Of a stretch of 8,045 bases of DNA, positions 1-5,845 are shown in pieces; position 1 is the stretch's first letter; each line of letters opens with the position of its first letter. Below the pieces are notes generated by a model, which worked only from the letters and a program-made list of their open reading frames with translations, was not told the origin of the DNA and did no database searches. This stretch comes from Methanobacteriota archaeon (GTDB lineage Archaea > Hydrothermarchaeota > Hydrothermarchaeia > Hydrothermarchaeales > BMS3B), in NCBI GenBank assembly GCA_013152995.1, contig JAADFH010000041.1, positions 1 to 8,045 of the forward strand, in the 5' to 3' direction. A program made the position numbers and the translations under genes.

Positions 1-75
1 TGCTCCGGTCGGGATTCGAACCCGAGTCGCGGGATCGAGAGTCCCGCATGATTGGCCGGGCTACACTACCGGAGC
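1..75 (-). tRNA. tRNA-Glu (anticodon CTC)
   Basis: Read on the minus strand this folds as a complete tRNA. A 7-bp acceptor stem pairs bases 69-75 with 2-8, and the discriminator A is at base 1. The anticodon arm has loop CTCTCGA with anticodon CTC (bases 37-39), which reads GAG (Glu). The T-arm has the standard TTCGAAT loop. There is no intron. The 3' end sits at the window edge, so I cannot tell whether CCA is encoded. It diverges from the asparagine synthase-like gene across only 47 bases. Confidence 0.96.
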
Positions 76-122
76 TGGCAGAGTACTGGGCTTTCACTTG
101 GTAAACATTTGTTGAAGGGGCG
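76..122. promoter_or_regulatory. Divergent promoter region, tRNA-Glu / amidotransferase gene
   Basis: This 47-base gap must hold both promoters. The only AT-rich stretch is about 98-113. On the minus strand it lies about 26 bases upstream of the tRNA 5' end, which is right for a TATA box, but its match to the archaeal consensus is poor. A weak purine run (117-120) precedes the ATG at 123 on the plus strand. The assignment rests on position more than on motif. Confidence 0.35.
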
Positions 123-1469
123 ATGTGCGGCATAGCAGGAGGCTACAGCCTCAGCATCCACACCATGCTTGAGGCGATATCCCACCGTGGCAGAGACGGC
201 GCTGGCGTATTTGCCAGCAGAACCTTAGTGCTGGGGCACCTGCTCCACGCCACCCACTCCAGGGCATCGCAGCCCCTGTACGGCTGCAGCTTAGTGTGCG
301 CAGGCAACGGCGAGATTTACAACCACGCAGAGCTCAGGGAAACCCTTGAAACCCACACCCTGCGCACAAAAAGCGACTTTGAGCCCGTGCTTCACCTGAT
401 AGAAGAGCACCTCCGCGGAAGCCTGCTCCAGGCAGTTGCCAGCGTCTACCCGCTGATAGACGGCGAGTATGCGCTTGCAGTCACCGACGGCAGGGACACC
501 GTGCTCCTCAGAGACCACGCAGGCAGCAAGCCTCTGTACATCTCCCGCAGAGGCTTCGCCTCAGAAAAGAAAGCCCTCTGGAGCACAGGCGAGCACGGGC
601 GCAGCCTCAGCCCCTCAGAAATCCACTCCCTCTGCCGCGGCTCCCTCAGGCTCAGCAGGCTGTGCAGCACCCGGGAAATAAAAAACCCGCTGCAGCAGCT
701 TCTGCACACCCTCTCGGGTGCGGTAGAAAAGCGCGCCGCCCACGTGAAAAAATTCGGTGTGCTCGTCTCAGGAATGGACAGCCTCATCATCGCCCACCTC
801 TGCGCCCGCCTCGGCTACCAGCCAAGGCTGTACACCCTCTCCCTCCCCGGCTCAGCAGACTGGAGCCTTCGGGTGGAGCACCTCGGGCTTGAGCACATCC
901 GCGTAGAAGCACAGCCGGAGGACGTGCACCATGCCATAGAGCCTGTGCTCTACGCCACAGAAGACCCCTCACCCCTCTCCCTCAGCATAGCCATACCCAT
1001 CCACCTCGCCTGCCGTGCAGCCGCCGCAGAAGGTGAGAAAGTGCTGCTCACAGGGCAGGGGTGCGACGAGCTCTTCGGCGGCTATGCCAGGTACCTGAGC
1101 GCGCCCGACCCTGGAGGAGCAATGCTGCAGGACTACCTGCACATGCACCGCACCAACCTTGAGCGTGACGACAAAGCTGCAATGAGCGCTGGAATAGAGC
1201 TCCTCCACCCCTACACCGACCGCCGGGTAGCAGAGCTCGCCCTCTCCCTTCCAGCCCGCCTCAAGCTGAAGCATGGCGTTCGCAAGCACCTCATCCGCAG
1301 GCTCGCCCAGCGGCTCGGCATTCCAGAAGCGCAGCAGCGCAAGCGGGCAATCCAGTACTCAAGCGGCACCATGAAGGTGCTCAAAAAGCTCGCACGGTCA
1401 GAGAAAAAAACCCTCAGCGAGCTGGTTGCAAGCCGCTACAGCGCTATTTTTTCTGTCCCACCAGCTTGA
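123..1469 (+). CDS. Asparagine synthase (glutamine-hydrolysing)-like protein
   Basis: Two-domain amidotransferase of 448 residues. The N-terminal class II glutaminase (Ntn) half starts with the catalytic MCGIAG, so Cys2 is the nucleophile once Met is removed. It continues with HRGRDGAG (21-28), RASQP (47-51), NGEIYN (62-67) and SDFE (84-87), which together form the glutamine pocket. The C-terminal synthetase half has an ATP PP-loop at 216-220 and the family motif GxGxDELFGGY at 311-321. The family uses ATP to activate a carboxylate, classically aspartate, and amidates it with ammonia from glutamine. The protein is shorter than usual AsnB (about 500-600 residues). Its PP-loop reads SGMDS where SGGxDSS is expected, one glycine short, so the acceptor may not be aspartate. 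The start is fixed by Cys2. The 3' end overlaps the convergent HTH-CBS gene by 26 bases. Confidence 0.88.
   Translation: MCGIAGGYSLSIHTMLEAISHRGRDGAGVFASRTLVLGHLLHATHSRASQPLYGCSLVCAGNGEIYNHAELRETLETHTLRTKSDFEPVLHLIEEHLRGSLLQAVASVYPLIDGEYALAVTDGRDTVLLRDHAGSKPLYISRRGFASEKKALWSTGEHGRSLSPSEIHSLCRGSLRLSRLCSTREIKNPLQQLLHTLSGAVEKRAAHVKKFGVLVSGMDSLIIAHLCARLGYQPRLYTLSLPGSADWSLRVEHLGLEHIRVEAQPEDVHHAIEPVLYATEDPSPLSLSIAIPIHLACRAAAAEGEKVLLTGQGCDELFGGYARYLSAPDPGGAMLQDYLHMHRTNLERDDKAAMSAGIELLHPYTDRRVAELALSLPARLKLKHGVRKHLIRRLAQRLGIPEAQQRKRAIQYSSGTMKVLKKLARSEKKTLSELVASRYSAIFSVPPA
1404..1410 (-). terminator. Candidate U-tract terminator for the minus-strand operon
   Basis: Seven A on the plus strand give U7 in a minus-strand transcript, about 34 bases beyond the stop codon of the HTH-CBS gene. 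Archaeal termination often needs only a U-tract. This one lies inside the coding sequence of the convergent amidotransferase gene (Lys codons), so it could also be coding composition. Confidence 0.35.
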
Positions 1470-2013
1470 GCAGGTCAGCCTTCGTTACAATCCCCCTCAC
1501 CTTGCCCTTCTCCACCACCAGCACAGCCCTGTGGGTCTCAATCAGCTTTGACACCGCCCTCACATCCACATCCCCGCTCACCGTCGGGAAGCCCTCGCCC
1601 ATCACCTCCCCCACCTTCTGCACCCTGGTCTTGGAGGGGTCATCAAAATCCATCGCCTTTAGCACCTGGTCCTCGGTTATGCTCCCCACCTGCACACCAT
1701 CCTCCAGCACCGGCAGCTGCGAAATCCCGTACTTCTCCATCAGCCTTGACGCCTCCCCCACCGTATCCCTCTGCGACACGTGAATCACTGGCGACTTCAT
1801 CACCCTGCCCACAGGAATCACCGAGGACGAATCCGCCTCCTTGAGCGCATTCACAATCTTCCTGAGGGTTGACAGCCTCGGGTCAATATCCCCCGCCTCA
1901 ATTCTTGCAATCAGCGACTGGCTCACCCCCGCCTTCTTTGCAAGCTGCGTCTGCGTCAAGCCGAGACGCTTGCGGTACTTTCTCAACTCCTCTGGAGTGG
2001 GAAGCTCAAACAT
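1444..2013 (-). CDS. HTH (XRE-type) regulator with a C-terminal CBS pair
   Basis: This 189-residue protein has a Cro/C1-type helix-turn-helix at about residues 8-62, with the sequence LTQTQLAKKAGVSQSLIARI marking the two helices. Two CBS domains follow, at about 66-130 (VGRVMKSPVIHVS ... QLPVLEDG) and 131-186 (VGEVM ... GIVTKADLLKLV). CBS pairs bind adenine nucleotides or similar ligands, so a ligand-sensing DNA-binding protein is the likely role. The architecture is a known archaeal family of putative transcription regulators (COG3620-like). It is the last gene of the PUA-CofC-zinc ribbon operon, 13 bases after the previous stop. The ATG follows a weak GGTAGGT. Its target and ligand cannot be read from the sequence. 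Its tail overlaps the convergent amidotransferase gene by 26 bases. Confidence 0.9.
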   Translation of the reverse strand: MFELPTPEELRKYRKRLGLTQTQLAKKAGVSQSLIARIEAGDIDPRLSTLRKIVNALKEADSSSVIPVGRVMKSPVIHVSQRDTVGEASRLMEKYGISQLPVLEDGVQVGSITEDQVLKAMDFDDPSKTRVQKVGEVMGEGFPTVSGDVDVRAVSKLIETHRAVLVVEKGKVRGIVTKADLLKLVGQKK

Positions 2014-2026
2014 AACCTACCGCGCC

Positions 2027-2314
2027 CTACCCCATGAATCCGCAGCTTCTGCACTTAAAAACAGGCACGTTCTTTCTGCCCCGTCTCTCCCAGTGGTGGA
2101 TTTCAATGCTGCTTCCGCAGCCCGGGCATGAGATCAGCCTGGGGTTAAGCTTCACCAGCCTCTCAATAACCCGCATATCCTCAACCAGCTCCACCTCAGC
2201 CTCCCGCTTGGCTCTGAGAAACCGTCTGAACCTGCGCATGTGCTTGGGGCACAGGGTCAGCCTGAACTCAGTAATAAGCCCCGCTGCCTCATTGGAGCAG
2301 TAGAAGCACTTCAT
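2027..2314 (-). CDS. Small double zinc-ribbon protein, function unknown
   Basis: A 95-residue basic protein with two apparent zinc sites. The first uses C3-x2-C6 and C22-x2-H25, and the second C63-x2-C66 and C88-x2-C91. Between them is a highly charged, arginine-rich, probably helical stretch (about 26-57). Ribbons joined by a basic linker suggest nucleic-acid or ribosome binding, but that is inference, and I do not recognise a named family. The ATG at 2314 is preceded by GAGGA at a 9-base spacing. The gene sits 17 bases after the CofC stop and 13 bases before the HTH-CBS gene, so it is almost certainly cotranscribed with both. Confidence 0.82.
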   Translation of the reverse strand: MKCFYCSNEAAGLITEFRLTLCPKHMRRFRRFLRAKREAEVELVEDMRVIERLVKLNPRLISCPGCGSSIEIHHWERRGRKNVPVFKCRSCGFMG

Positions 2315-2331
2315 GTTTAAAATCCTCTACT

Positions 2332-3195
2332 TTAACGTCTTGCCACGATTTCATAATCCCCCACCATCTCCGCCAGCACCCTGTAGGTCCTGGTACCCTC
2401 GCCGTGGTACATGAACTCCCGCACATCCTCGGGGGTATCAATATCCAGCGCAAGGTAGAAGGAGTCATACACCCCGAGCTCCACACCCAGCTCCGCAGCA
2501 ACCCTGCGAACCTCGGCAAAGGTCCTGTCAGAAAAAACCTCGGGAATCACCTCCGGAGGCGAGCGCAGCAGCGCGGAAATCCCGCCCTTCAGCGACGGCG
2601 CCACCACCACCCTGTACCTCCTGCCCATCCTCAGCATCTCCCTCACATGCCTCCTTCTGAGCAGGGGCACATCCGCCGGCAGGAAGAGCGTTGCCTTTGC
2701 TCCCAGCTCAACCGCATGCTCATTCCCCAGCCTCACCGCCTGCCTGAGTCCGCCGCTCTGCCTCTCAACCAGCATCTCAAACTCCCCCTCCACGCGCCCG
2801 CGCAGGTCTTCAGGACTCACCAGCACCGGCAGAACACCCGAGTTGCGCAGTGCAGACAGCACATCCTCAAGCATCGCGAGCACCAGCCTCTCCCGCTCCT
2901 GCGGCGACAGCATCCCTGCTAACCTGCTCTTCGCCCTGCGCAGCTCATTCACCGGCACTACCGCGCAGAGCACCGCCTCACCTCCAGCCTCCAGGTGCCG
3001 CAGAATCAGGAACGCCAGCACAGCCGCAGCCAGAGCAGCCATGAGCTCGTTCCTCATGTACCTCAGCCAGGTGTACCCCAGGGGCTTCAGGGCGCTGTTC
3101 TCCAGCAACCACAGCATGCTCGCTCTCGCAACCAGCAGCACGTAAGCCGCAGCCAGGAGGAGCGCTGCTCCTCTCCTCAGAGCTCCAGCCTCCAC
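2332..3195 (-). CDS. cofC: CofC-type guanylyltransferase (F420 biosynthesis) with N-terminal membrane extension
   Basis: From about residue 75 the protein is a CofC-like nucleotidyltransferase. This enzyme uses GTP to activate 2-phospho-L-lactate (or phosphoenolpyruvate) in coenzyme F420 synthesis. Visible motifs are PVNELRRAKSRL (81-92), FLPADVPLL (171-179), an APSLKGGISALL segment, and ALDIDTPEDV near the C-terminus. The family is normally about 210 residues. This frame has 287 because of a 74-residue extension with two predicted membrane helices (about 9-31 and 50-66), which would tether the enzyme to the membrane. The frame opens at GTG 3195, preceded by GGGTGA and overlapping the upstream PUA gene by 19 bases. 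A second start, GTG at 2973, has a perfect GGAGGTGA upstream and would give a normal 213-residue CofC. Several usual family residues differ (PVK to PVN, GLN to GLR, GGTN to GGIS). The CofC assignment is firm at fold level. Exact substrate and true start are less certain. Confidence 0.85.
   Translation of the reverse strand: MEAGALRRGAALLLAAAYVLLVARASMLWLLENSALKPLGYTWLRYMRNELMAALAAAVLAFLILRHLEAGGEAVLCAVVPVNELRRAKSRLAGMLSPQERERLVLAMLEDVLSALRNSGVLPVLVSPEDLRGRVEGEFEMLVERQSGGLRQAVRLGNEHAVELGAKATLFLPADVPLLRRRHVREMLRMGRRYRVVVAPSLKGGISALLRSPPEVIPEVFSDRTFAEVRRVAAELGVELGVYDSFYLALDIDTPEDVREFMYHGEGTRTYRVLAEMVGDYEIVARR
2978..2985 (-). promoter_or_regulatory. Perfect internal Shine-Dalgarno before a GTG at the CofC domain start
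   Basis: On the minus strand these bases read GGAGGTGA, the full archaeal SD consensus. It sits 4 bases upstream of an in-frame GTG (2973-2971) that begins VLCAVVPV, just where stand-alone CofC proteins start. The match suggests internal initiation. It may give either the sole cofC product or a second, soluble form beside the membrane-extended one. Confidence 0.6.
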
Positions 3196-3656
3196 AGAGA
3201 ATCACCCGCATAGTGAAGGTTCAGCACACACCTCCCCTTCGTGCGCTCCGCGTACTCCGCACCGCTCCACTCGCTCACCCCCACCGCAATCGCACGCCTG
3301 CTCCTCTCCATGAGCACCGCCACTGGTTTAAACGCCTCAATCTCCGGGTCGTACTCCACCACACCCGGGCGCATCACATGCGCACCCCTTAGAATCCTCT
3401 CCGCAGCACCCTCATCCACAACCACATAGCACCTGCGCACCTCCCGCCTCACCAGCCACCGCAGCGCTGGCAGGTAGTAGCCGCGCACCCTGAACACCAC
3501 CGGCGAGCCCTCCACCAGGAAGGCTTCGGTGCTCTGGTCAATCCTCACCCTCTCCACCCTGTCAGAGGGGCTGAGCGCACCCTCAAACAGCGGTGAGTCC
3601 AGCTCCTTCAGCAGCTCCTTCACATCCTTCCGCTTTATGAAGCTCCGCAGCATCAC
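3177..3656 (-). CDS. MCT-1/Tma20-like PUA-domain RNA-binding protein
   Basis: This 159-residue protein has the architecture of archaeal homologues of eukaryotic MCT-1/Tma20. A small N-terminal domain (about 1-72) carries the family-like stretch VEGSPVVFRVRGYYLPALRW (48-67). A PUA domain follows (about 73-159) with RGAHVMRPGVV (90-100), AIAVGV, and the diagnostic ending LHYAGDSLWRL, close to IHYLNDGLWHM in human MCTS1. In eukaryotes these proteins act with density-regulated protein in ribosome recycling and re-initiation. The archaeal role is presumed to be ribosome- or RNA-related. It is the first gene of the four-gene operon. GTG 3656 is immediately followed by ATG 3653, either of which could be the start. 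I see no SD, so it may be leaderless. Confidence 0.87.
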   Translation of the reverse strand: MMLRSFIKRKDVKELLKELDSPLFEGALSPSDRVERVRIDQSTEAFLVEGSPVVFRVRGYYLPALRWLVRREVRRCYVVVDEGAAERILRGAHVMRPGVVEYDPEIEAFKPVAVLMERSRRAIAVGVSEWSGAEYAERTKGRCVLNLHYAGDSLWRLEL

Positions 3657-3717
3657 AGACTTGAGAATACCTAACGCGCAAAACCTTTTTCTTACGGTGC
3701 GTGTGCTTTAGCATAGC
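3657..3717. promoter_or_regulatory. Divergent promoter region, PUA operon / tatC
   Basis: This 61-base gap separates two outward-facing genes that both lack a clear SD. Its AT-rich core (about 3680-3695) is a run of A then C then T. It lies about 25-35 bases from each start codon, the distance expected if both genes are transcribed leaderless from TATA-like elements here. Neither element matches the consensus well, so exact boxes are not assigned. Confidence 0.45.
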
Positions 3718-4422
3718 ATGCAGGAGCAGAGCCTTGAAGAACACCTCAGCGAACTCAGGCAGAGGGTGCTCATCAGCCTCGCCGGCACTGGTGCAGTAGC
3801 CCTGCTGGTGGGCGTTCTCTTAGGAGGCAGGATAATAAACCTCCTCACCACCGCGGTCCTGCCCGAGGGCACCGAAGTTATAGCAAAAACCCCCACCGAG
3901 TACCTCTACGCCTGGTTTCTGGTGGTTGTGCTGGTAAGCCTGTACCTCTCCACCCCCCTGGTACTGCACCAGCTCTTCAGATTCATTGAGCCAGGGTTAT
4001 ATCCCGAGGAGAAGCGCATCTTCCTCAGGGTGGTGCCCATCTCCTACCTGCTCTTCAGCGCAGGCATAGTTGTGAGCGTAACCCTCCTGCTGCCAGCGGC
4101 GGCGAGCTTTCTGGTGAGCTACACCGAGCCCTGGGCGGTGCCCATGCTCTCCGTCAGCAGCGTGGTTTACTTTGCGGTCTTCATCATAGCGGTAACCAGC
4201 TTAGTGTTCCAGACTCCCGTGGTTGTGGCATTCCTCCTCGCCGGCAGGCTTGTCAGCCTGGAGAAGCTGAGAAGCCTCCGCAGGTACATCTACTCCATAT
4301 TCTTCGTGCTCGCCCTGCTCACCGCCCCCTCACCCCCGCTGGTGCCGGCGCTGCTGGTCACCTTAGTGCTGATTCTCCTGTACGAGGCAAGCCTCCTCCT
4401 CGGCTCAAAACTGCTCAGATAA
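3718..4422 (+). CDS. tatC: Sec-independent (Tat) translocase subunit TatC
   Basis: TatC is the polytopic membrane receptor that recognises twin-arginine signal peptides and builds the Tat export complex with TatA. The 234-residue product has the TatC N-terminus EEHLSELRQR (7-16), the first-loop motif KTPTEYL (57-63), FIEPGLYPEEKR (89-100) and a terminal YE motif. Six membrane helices are plausible, and the length is normal for the family. Oddities: the fourth-helix Glu (E170 in E. coli, in FEVP) is Gln165 here (FQTP), and the D211/Q215-region polar residues before the last helix are replaced (LLTAPSPPLVP). No tatA is visible nearby. There is no SD before the ATG, so it may be leaderless. The 3' end overlaps convergent mgtE by 8 bases. 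Confidence 0.93.
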   Translation: MQEQSLEEHLSELRQRVLISLAGTGAVALLVGVLLGGRIINLLTTAVLPEGTEVIAKTPTEYLYAWFLVVVLVSLYLSTPLVLHQLFRFIEPGLYPEEKRIFLRVVPISYLLFSAGIVVSVTLLLPAAASFLVSYTEPWAVPMLSVSSVVYFAVFIIAVTSLVFQTPVVVAFLLAGRLVSLEKLRSLRRYIYSIFFVLALLTAPSPPLVPALLVTLVLILLYEASLLLGSKLLR

Positions 4423-5725
4423 TCCAGCGCAGCATCATGCTCGCCAGGGTGAAGTACACCAGCAGCCCCAGTATGTCCTGGGTGGTGGTCATCAGCGGAC
4501 CGCTCGCTATCGCCGGGTCAATCCTCAGCTTCTGAAAAAACCATGGTACAGCCACGCCCATTATGCTCGCCAGCGTCATGGCGCAGAACATCGCCACCCC
4601 CACCACCACGCCTATCGCTGGCTTGCCAGCTATCATCCAGCCCAGCAGCGCCACTCCAGCTCCGGCGAGGAGCGCCATTGTAACGCCTATCCTAACCTCC
4701 CTCAGCAGGTAAGCGAGCTTGTGCTTGATTTCCTTGGTGGCAAGACCCCTGATGAATATGGTGGAGGTCTGCAGCCCCACATTGCCCCCCATGGTCATAA
4801 TCACAGGCACGAAGAGCGACAGCACCACCGCCGAGGCGAGGGTCTCCTCAAACCTCTTCAGGATGCTTGCGCCCACCAGCCCATCGCCAATCAGGGCGAC
4901 AATCAGCCAGGGCAGCCTCGCCCTGACCACCTGCATGGGCGGCGCATCAACCAGCCTGTCCACCCCCACCCCCGTGCCCGCGAGCTGGGCAATGTCCTCC
5001 GAAAGCTCCTCCTCTATGACATCAACCACGTCATCAACCGTCACTATGCCAAGCAGCCTGCCCTCATCATCCACCACAGGCACCGCAGCTAAGTCGTAGT
5101 CTGCCACTATCTTCGCCACCTCCTCCTGGTCCATCCCCTGGGGCACCGCCACCACCCTGGGATTCATCACCTCCTCTAAGCGCTTGCCAGCGGGGGCAAG
5201 CACAAGGTCTCTGAGGGAAAGCACACCCTTCAGCCTGCCCTCATCATCCACCACGTAGAGGTAGTAGATGGTCTCATACTCGCCTGCGTGCCTGCGTATG
5301 AAGTCAATAGCATCCTCCACCGTTGTGCTCCCGCGCAGGGCGAGCACGCTGGTGGTCATCAGCCCGCCCGCGGTATCTCCGGGATGGCGCAGCAGCGCCT
5401 GAGCCTCTCTGCGCACCTCCGGCGGGAGGTAGCCCATGACCTCCCTCCTCACGCTCGCATCCAGCAGCGCGAGCACGTCCGTGCGCTCATCAGGAGGCAG
5501 CTCCGCCAGCAGCTCAGCCGCCGCTCTCGGAGGCAGCAGCTCAAGCAGCTCCGTCTGAAGCTCATCCGGCAGCTCCGGCAGGAGCGCCGCCACCACCCGC
5601 TTCGGCAGCCTGGTGAGCACCTCCCCCCTCTCCTCGGAGCTCAGGGAGCGCACGAACTCAGCCAGCTCATGCGGGTGCATCCTGGAGCATGCGCTCTCCA
5701 GCGCACCCCACTCCTTCCTCTTCAC
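4415..5725 (-). CDS. mgtE: Magnesium transporter MgtE
   Basis: Full-length MgtE (436 residues), a Mg2+-gated Mg2+ channel of the cytoplasmic membrane. The order is a helical N domain (about 1-125, with repeated LPxE/LPPDE turns), two CBS domains (about 130-250; YLYVVDDEGRLKGVLS and VPVVDDEGRLLGIV) that sense cytosolic Mg2+, then a five-helix membrane domain (about 270-436). Pore-family motifs are present: MTMGGNVGLQTS, and DPAIASGPLMTT near residue 403, which holds the conserved filter Asp. GTG 5725 is the only usual start codon in frame. The frame is open upstream to a stop at 5801-5803, with no ATG, GTG or TTG in between. A GAGGGAG-like SD lies just upstream. It is transcribed away from the flippase gene and overlaps tatC tail to tail. 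Confidence 0.96.
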   Translation of the reverse strand: MKRKEWGALESACSRMHPHELAEFVRSLSSEERGEVLTRLPKRVVAALLPELPDELQTELLELLPPRAAAELLAELPPDERTDVLALLDASVRREVMGYLPPEVRREAQALLRHPGDTAGGLMTTSVLALRGSTTVEDAIDFIRRHAGEYETIYYLYVVDDEGRLKGVLSLRDLVLAPAGKRLEEVMNPRVVAVPQGMDQEEVAKIVADYDLAAVPVVDDEGRLLGIVTVDDVVDVIEEELSEDIAQLAGTGVGVDRLVDAPPMQVVRARLPWLIVALIGDGLVGASILKRFEETLASAVVLSLFVPVIMTMGGNVGLQTSTIFIRGLATKEIKHKLAYLLREVRIGVTMALLAGAGVALLGWMIAGKPAIGVVVGVAMFCAMTLASIMGVAVPWFFQKLRIDPAIASGPLMTTTQDILGLLVYFTLASMMLRWII

Positions 5726-5797
5726 CAGCTCCCTCAGCTCCTGCCAGGCGTCAGAGATGCTACCACACTCCTGTGAGCTACCCCTCTGGCATCCGGG

Positions 5798-5805
5798 TAT
5801 TTAAG
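5798..5805. promoter_or_regulatory. Shared TATA box between mgtE and the flippase gene
   Basis: The bases read TATTTAAG on plus and CTTAAATA on minus, a near-palindromic archaeal TATA element. It lies about 40-48 bases upstream of the flippase start and about 75 bases upstream of the mgtE GTG. Predicted starts are near 5829 (+) and 5775 (-), which gives each gene a short leader. A direct repeat TTAAGG (5801-5806, 5808-5813) adjoins it. No second good TATA box is visible in this gap. Confidence 0.6.
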
Positions 5806-5845
5806 GGTTAAGGATTAATATGTGTGAAGCGGATGGTTGAGAGGC

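Noticed and set aside
446..790. Long minus-strand open frame opposite the amidotransferase gene
   Set aside because: It is a shadow frame from GC-rich codon bias. The plus-strand protein carries all the family motifs.
2978..3211. Alternative minus-strand frame over the CofC membrane extension
   Set aside because: Its product is Gly/Cys/Glu-rich without hydrophobic order, whereas the chosen frame gives two clean membrane helices. Only its TGA, overlapping the internal SD, was worth noting.
4719..5099. Two overlapping plus-strand frames opposite mgtE
   Set aside because: The products are Ser/Thr/Pro- or His/Arg-rich and low in complexity, and the region is clearly the MgtE CBS and membrane coding sequence.
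5726..5800. MgtE frame continues open upstream of GTG 5725
   Set aside because: No ATG, GTG or TTG is in frame before the stop at 5801-5803, and the TATA box overlaps that stop, so no longer protein is supported.
5288..5804. Plus-strand frames over the N-terminal part of mgtE
   Set aside because: Gln/Arg/Leu-rich shadow of the minus-strand N domain, with no start signal.
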